54,613 nucleotides of DNA. Source: Egibacter sp. Lineage in GTDB: Bacteria > Actinomycetota > Nitriliruptoria > Euzebyales > Egibacteraceae. The position numbers were made by a program, and so were the translations under genes. Location: positions 1 to 54,613 of the forward strand of contig PWFH01000095.1 in NCBI GenBank assembly GCA_003553795.1, read 5' to 3'. How positions within the stretch are numbered: the first letter of the stretch is position 1; every line of letters starts with the position of its first letter. Positions 52,728-54,613 of the stretch are shown here, in pieces. The notes beneath the pieces were generated by a model that saw only the letters and a program-made list of their open reading frames with translations, was not told the DNA's origin and did no database searches.

Positions 52728-53723
52728 TCAGAAGATCCTCATCGCAACGTCGGCGGGGTCGTCGAAGAGCATGTTGAGCTCGTCGTCGAGCTTGCAGAGG
52801 GTGAGCGACAAGCCCGCCATCTCCAGCGAGGTGCAGTACTCGCCCACGTAGGAGCGGGTGACGTTGATGCCGCGGTCGGTCAGCATCGCGTGCGCGATGC
52901 CGAAGACGAGGTAGAGCTCGGAGATCGGCGTGCCGCCGAGCCCGTTGATCATGAGCGCGACCTCGTCGCCGGACTCGTAGGGCAGATCGACGACCACGGC
53001 CTCGACGAGCTCCTCGGCGATCTCGTTGGCGGTCTTGATCTTGTCGCGCCTACGGCCCGGCTCGCCGTGGATGCCGACGCCGACCTCCATCTCGTCGTCG
53101 CCGATCTCGAAGATCGGCGTCCCGCGCGCCGGCGGCGTGCACGACGTCAGCGCGATGCCCATCGTGCGGGTCACGTCGTTGACGCGGTTGCCGAGCGCCA
53201 CGAGCTCGTCGAGGTCCGCCCCGCGCTCGGAGGCCGCGCCAACGGCCTTGATCACGAAGAAGTTGCCCGCGACCCCACGGCGACCGGTCGTGTGCGTCGA
53301 GTCCTGCACGGCGACGTCGTCGTTGACGACGATCGTGCCGACGCGGATGCCCTCGGCCTCGGCGAGCTCACGGCCCATGTCGAAGGCCATGCGGTCACCG
53401 GTGTAGTTGTTGATGATGTGCAGGACGCCCTTCTCGCTGTTGAGCAGCTTCGTCGACTCGATGACGAAGTCCGAGGGCGGACCCGCGAAGACGTCGCCAG
53501 GGCACGCGCCGTCGAGCATGCCCTTGCCGACGATCATCACGTGCGCAGGCTCGTGGCCCGAGCCGGAGCCCTGCAGGATCGACACCTTGTCGTCGCGCGG
53601 CATGTCGGCCCGCATGATGAGGTTGTAGTCGGGTACGTACGTGAGCTTGCCGGGGTTGGCCGCCATGATGCCTTGGAGCATCTCGGGGACGAACTGCGTC
53701 GGGTCGTTGACGAACTTCTTCAC
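52728..53723 (-). CDS. dhaK: Dihydroxyacetone kinase subunit DhaK
   Basis: The 331-residue protein binds dihydroxyacetone covalently through a His hemiaminal. The substrate His219 is in EVGVGIHGEPG, and the conserved GSGSGHEPAH (52-61) and NYTGD motifs are intact. The GTG start has SD AAAGGAG with 6-nt spacing. It follows dhaL by about 40 nt. In PTS-linked systems a DhaM phosphodonor is usually nearby; none is visible in this window. Confidence 0.95.
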   Translation of the reverse strand: MKKFVNDPTQFVPEMLQGIMAANPGKLTYVPDYNLIMRADMPRDDKVSILQGSGSGHEPAHVMIVGKGMLDGACPGDVFAGPPSDFVIESTKLLNSEKGVLHIINNYTGDRMAFDMGRELAEAEGIRVGTIVVNDDVAVQDSTHTTGRRGVAGNFFVIKAVGAASERGADLDELVALGNRVNDVTRTMGIALTSCTPPARGTPIFEIGDDEMEVGVGIHGEPGRRRDKIKTANEIAEELVEAVVVDLPYESGDEVALMINGLGGTPISELYLVFGIAHAMLTDRGINVTRSYVGEYCTSLEMAGLSLTLCKLDDELNMLFDDPADVAMRIF

Positions 53724-53764
53724 TACGGCTCCTTTCGCCTCGCCTGCGCCGCAGGCGACGCTGC

Positions 53765-54403
53765 CTACGCCTCGCCGATCTCGGCGCTGACGTTCTCGAA
53801 CATCACGGCGATCGCGATCGCGCCGGCGTCGACGGACTCCCGGCTGCGCTCCCCCGTGTAGGAGGCGCGACCCCGACGGGCGAGCATCCCGAGGGTGCCC
53901 TCGGCGGAGGTGCGCGCCGTCGCCGCGGCCGCGGCGACGGCCTCCTGCGGGCTGCCACCCGCCTGGAGGGAGGACTCGAGGGTGTCGGTGGCGGGGACGA
54001 GCGCGTCGAGCAGGGTCTTGTCGCCGAGCTCGGCCTGCCCCCGCTGCATGATCCCCTCGGCTGCGGCGCGCAGCGCCGCGACGACGTCCTCACCGGAAGG
54101 GTCCTCGTTGCCGCTGAGCGCGACCCCGGCGCGCAGGAACCCCGTGCCCCAGATCGGCCCGGAGACGCCGCCGACGGCCTTCGAGAGCACGATCGCGGCC
54201 GCCTTGAGCAGGCCGCCGACGTCCTCGTAGCTCAGGTCGTCCCACTGCTCGAGGAGCCGGCCGAAGCCGGTTGAGAGCGAATGGCCGAAATCGGCGTCGC
54301 CGGCGGCGGCGTCGAGGTCGCTGAAGTACGCCTCGTTGTCGACTGCGGTCTGTGCGATCGTCCGAACGATGCGCTCGGCGTCCTTGAGGGTTGCGTCGCC
54401 CAC
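53765..54403 (-). CDS. dhaL: Dihydroxyacetone kinase subunit DhaL
   Basis: The 212-residue all-helical subunit binds ADP/Mg and passes phosphate to the DhaK-bound substrate. The metal-site loop reads DAAAGDADFGHSLSTGF (usual GDGDHG replaced by GDADFG). The KAVGGVSGPIWGTGFLRAG and RGRASYTGERSRESVDAGA segments are typical of DhaL. GTG 54403 is chosen because GGAGG lies 4 nt upstream; GTG 54430 in frame would add nine residues. It is upstream of dhaK in the same transcript. The altered metal loop may reflect a variant subgroup. Confidence 0.88.
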   Translation of the reverse strand: MGDATLKDAERIVRTIAQTAVDNEAYFSDLDAAAGDADFGHSLSTGFGRLLEQWDDLSYEDVGGLLKAAAIVLSKAVGGVSGPIWGTGFLRAGVALSGNEDPSGEDVVAALRAAAEGIMQRGQAELGDKTLLDALVPATDTLESSLQAGGSPQEAVAAAAATARTSAEGTLGMLARRGRASYTGERSRESVDAGAIAIAVMFENVSAEIGEA

Positions 54404-54485
54404 TGGTCCTCCCTGCGTCGGGTTCCTCACCGGAACGGTGATCGGTGGTGCTCGTCGAGGAGCACGGCTGCACTGGTGCCGCGGC

Positions 54486-54613
54486 TCAGCCGCCGGGGGT
54501 GAGGCCTGCGGCGGCGTTGGCGTCGGCGGCGGCGGTCATGAAGCGCCGTTGGTAGGCCACGACCTGGGGGCTGGAGGCCCAGCGGGCCAGGTAGGCCGGC
54601 TCGGTGGTGATGA
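54486..54613 (-). CDS. C-terminal fragment of an unidentified protein
   Basis: An open minus-strand frame enters from the window edge and ends at TGA 54486-54488. It encodes the last 42 residues, including EPAYLARWASSPQVVAYQRRF followed by an Ala-rich end (MTAAADANAAAGLTPGG). It is in the same direction as dhaL and about 80 nt upstream of it, so it could be part of the same operon. Too short to recognise. Confidence 0.5.
   Translation of the reverse strand, partial: ITTEPAYLARWASSPQVVAYQRRFMTAAADANAAAGLTPGG

Overview
The window is high-GC bacterial DNA (roughly 73-75% G+C by eye) with almost no intergenic space and a gene order typical of Actinomycetota. Marker blocks are a radical SAM/DUF2344/RNase E-G/rplU/rpmA/obg/proB block, nadD-rsfS-histidine phosphatase, mreBCD-mrdA-rodA next to radC, ndk-folC-valS-clpX-clpP-tig, and an Arg-His-Lys tRNA cluster. 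Many genes have a TANNNT box exactly 7 nt before the start codon and no Shine-Dalgarno (SD) sequence, the leaderless architecture common in actinobacteria. The mycothiol-type DinB protein, MMPL pump and VIT transporter fit the same phylum. I cannot name the species; a deep-branching actinobacterial lineage is an inference.

Layout. 1-594: C-terminal end of a chemoreceptor with a CZB domain. 691-2731: tRNA-Ala, a GH13 alpha-glucosidase-like enzyme and a tiny acidic lipoprotein. 2813-21199 is mostly minus strand and holds the housekeeping core: NAD synthesis and ribosome silencing (nadD, a small membrane protein, rsfS, a histidine phosphatase), proline synthesis (proA, proB), GTPase Obg, L27 and L21, RNase E/G with its usual radical SAM and DUF2344 partners, and the rod-shape genes rodA, mrdA, mreD, mreC and mreB. 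Two plus-strand genes (6196-6696 and 9402-9764) interrupt this otherwise collinear block. 21439-30203: radC-like gene, ndk, folC-like, valS, clpX, clpP and tig. 30349-33789: an Nfu-type Fe-S carrier divergent from an ATP-grasp/CCAEP-tail radical SAM pair, the most interesting little-known system here. 33832-38044: MFS transporter, peptide release factor 3 and a DEAD-box helicase with a long 5' leader. 38822-41578: tRNA-Pro, tRNA-Gly and a GH65 glycoside phosphorylase. 41634-48237: Rrf2 regulator, small membrane protein, nitronate monooxygenase-like enzyme, TetR regulator with an MMPL efflux pump, and a VIT-type metal transporter. 48423-54613: tRNA-Arg/His/Lys, HNH nuclease, SRAP protein, a second TetR with two matching operators controlling a mycothiol-type DinB protein and a DsbA-like protein, tRNA-Leu, dhaK-dhaL, and the end of an unidentified gene.

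Working together: the core is growth machinery (cell wall, ribosome, protein quality control). The accessory parts are small regulator-target modules whose operators can be read directly. Two genes, rsfS and the DUF2344-linked radical SAM, have no ATG/GTG/TTG start at the position the protein family requires and may use CTG and ATC. No CRISPR array, insertion sequence, rRNA or prophage was seen.
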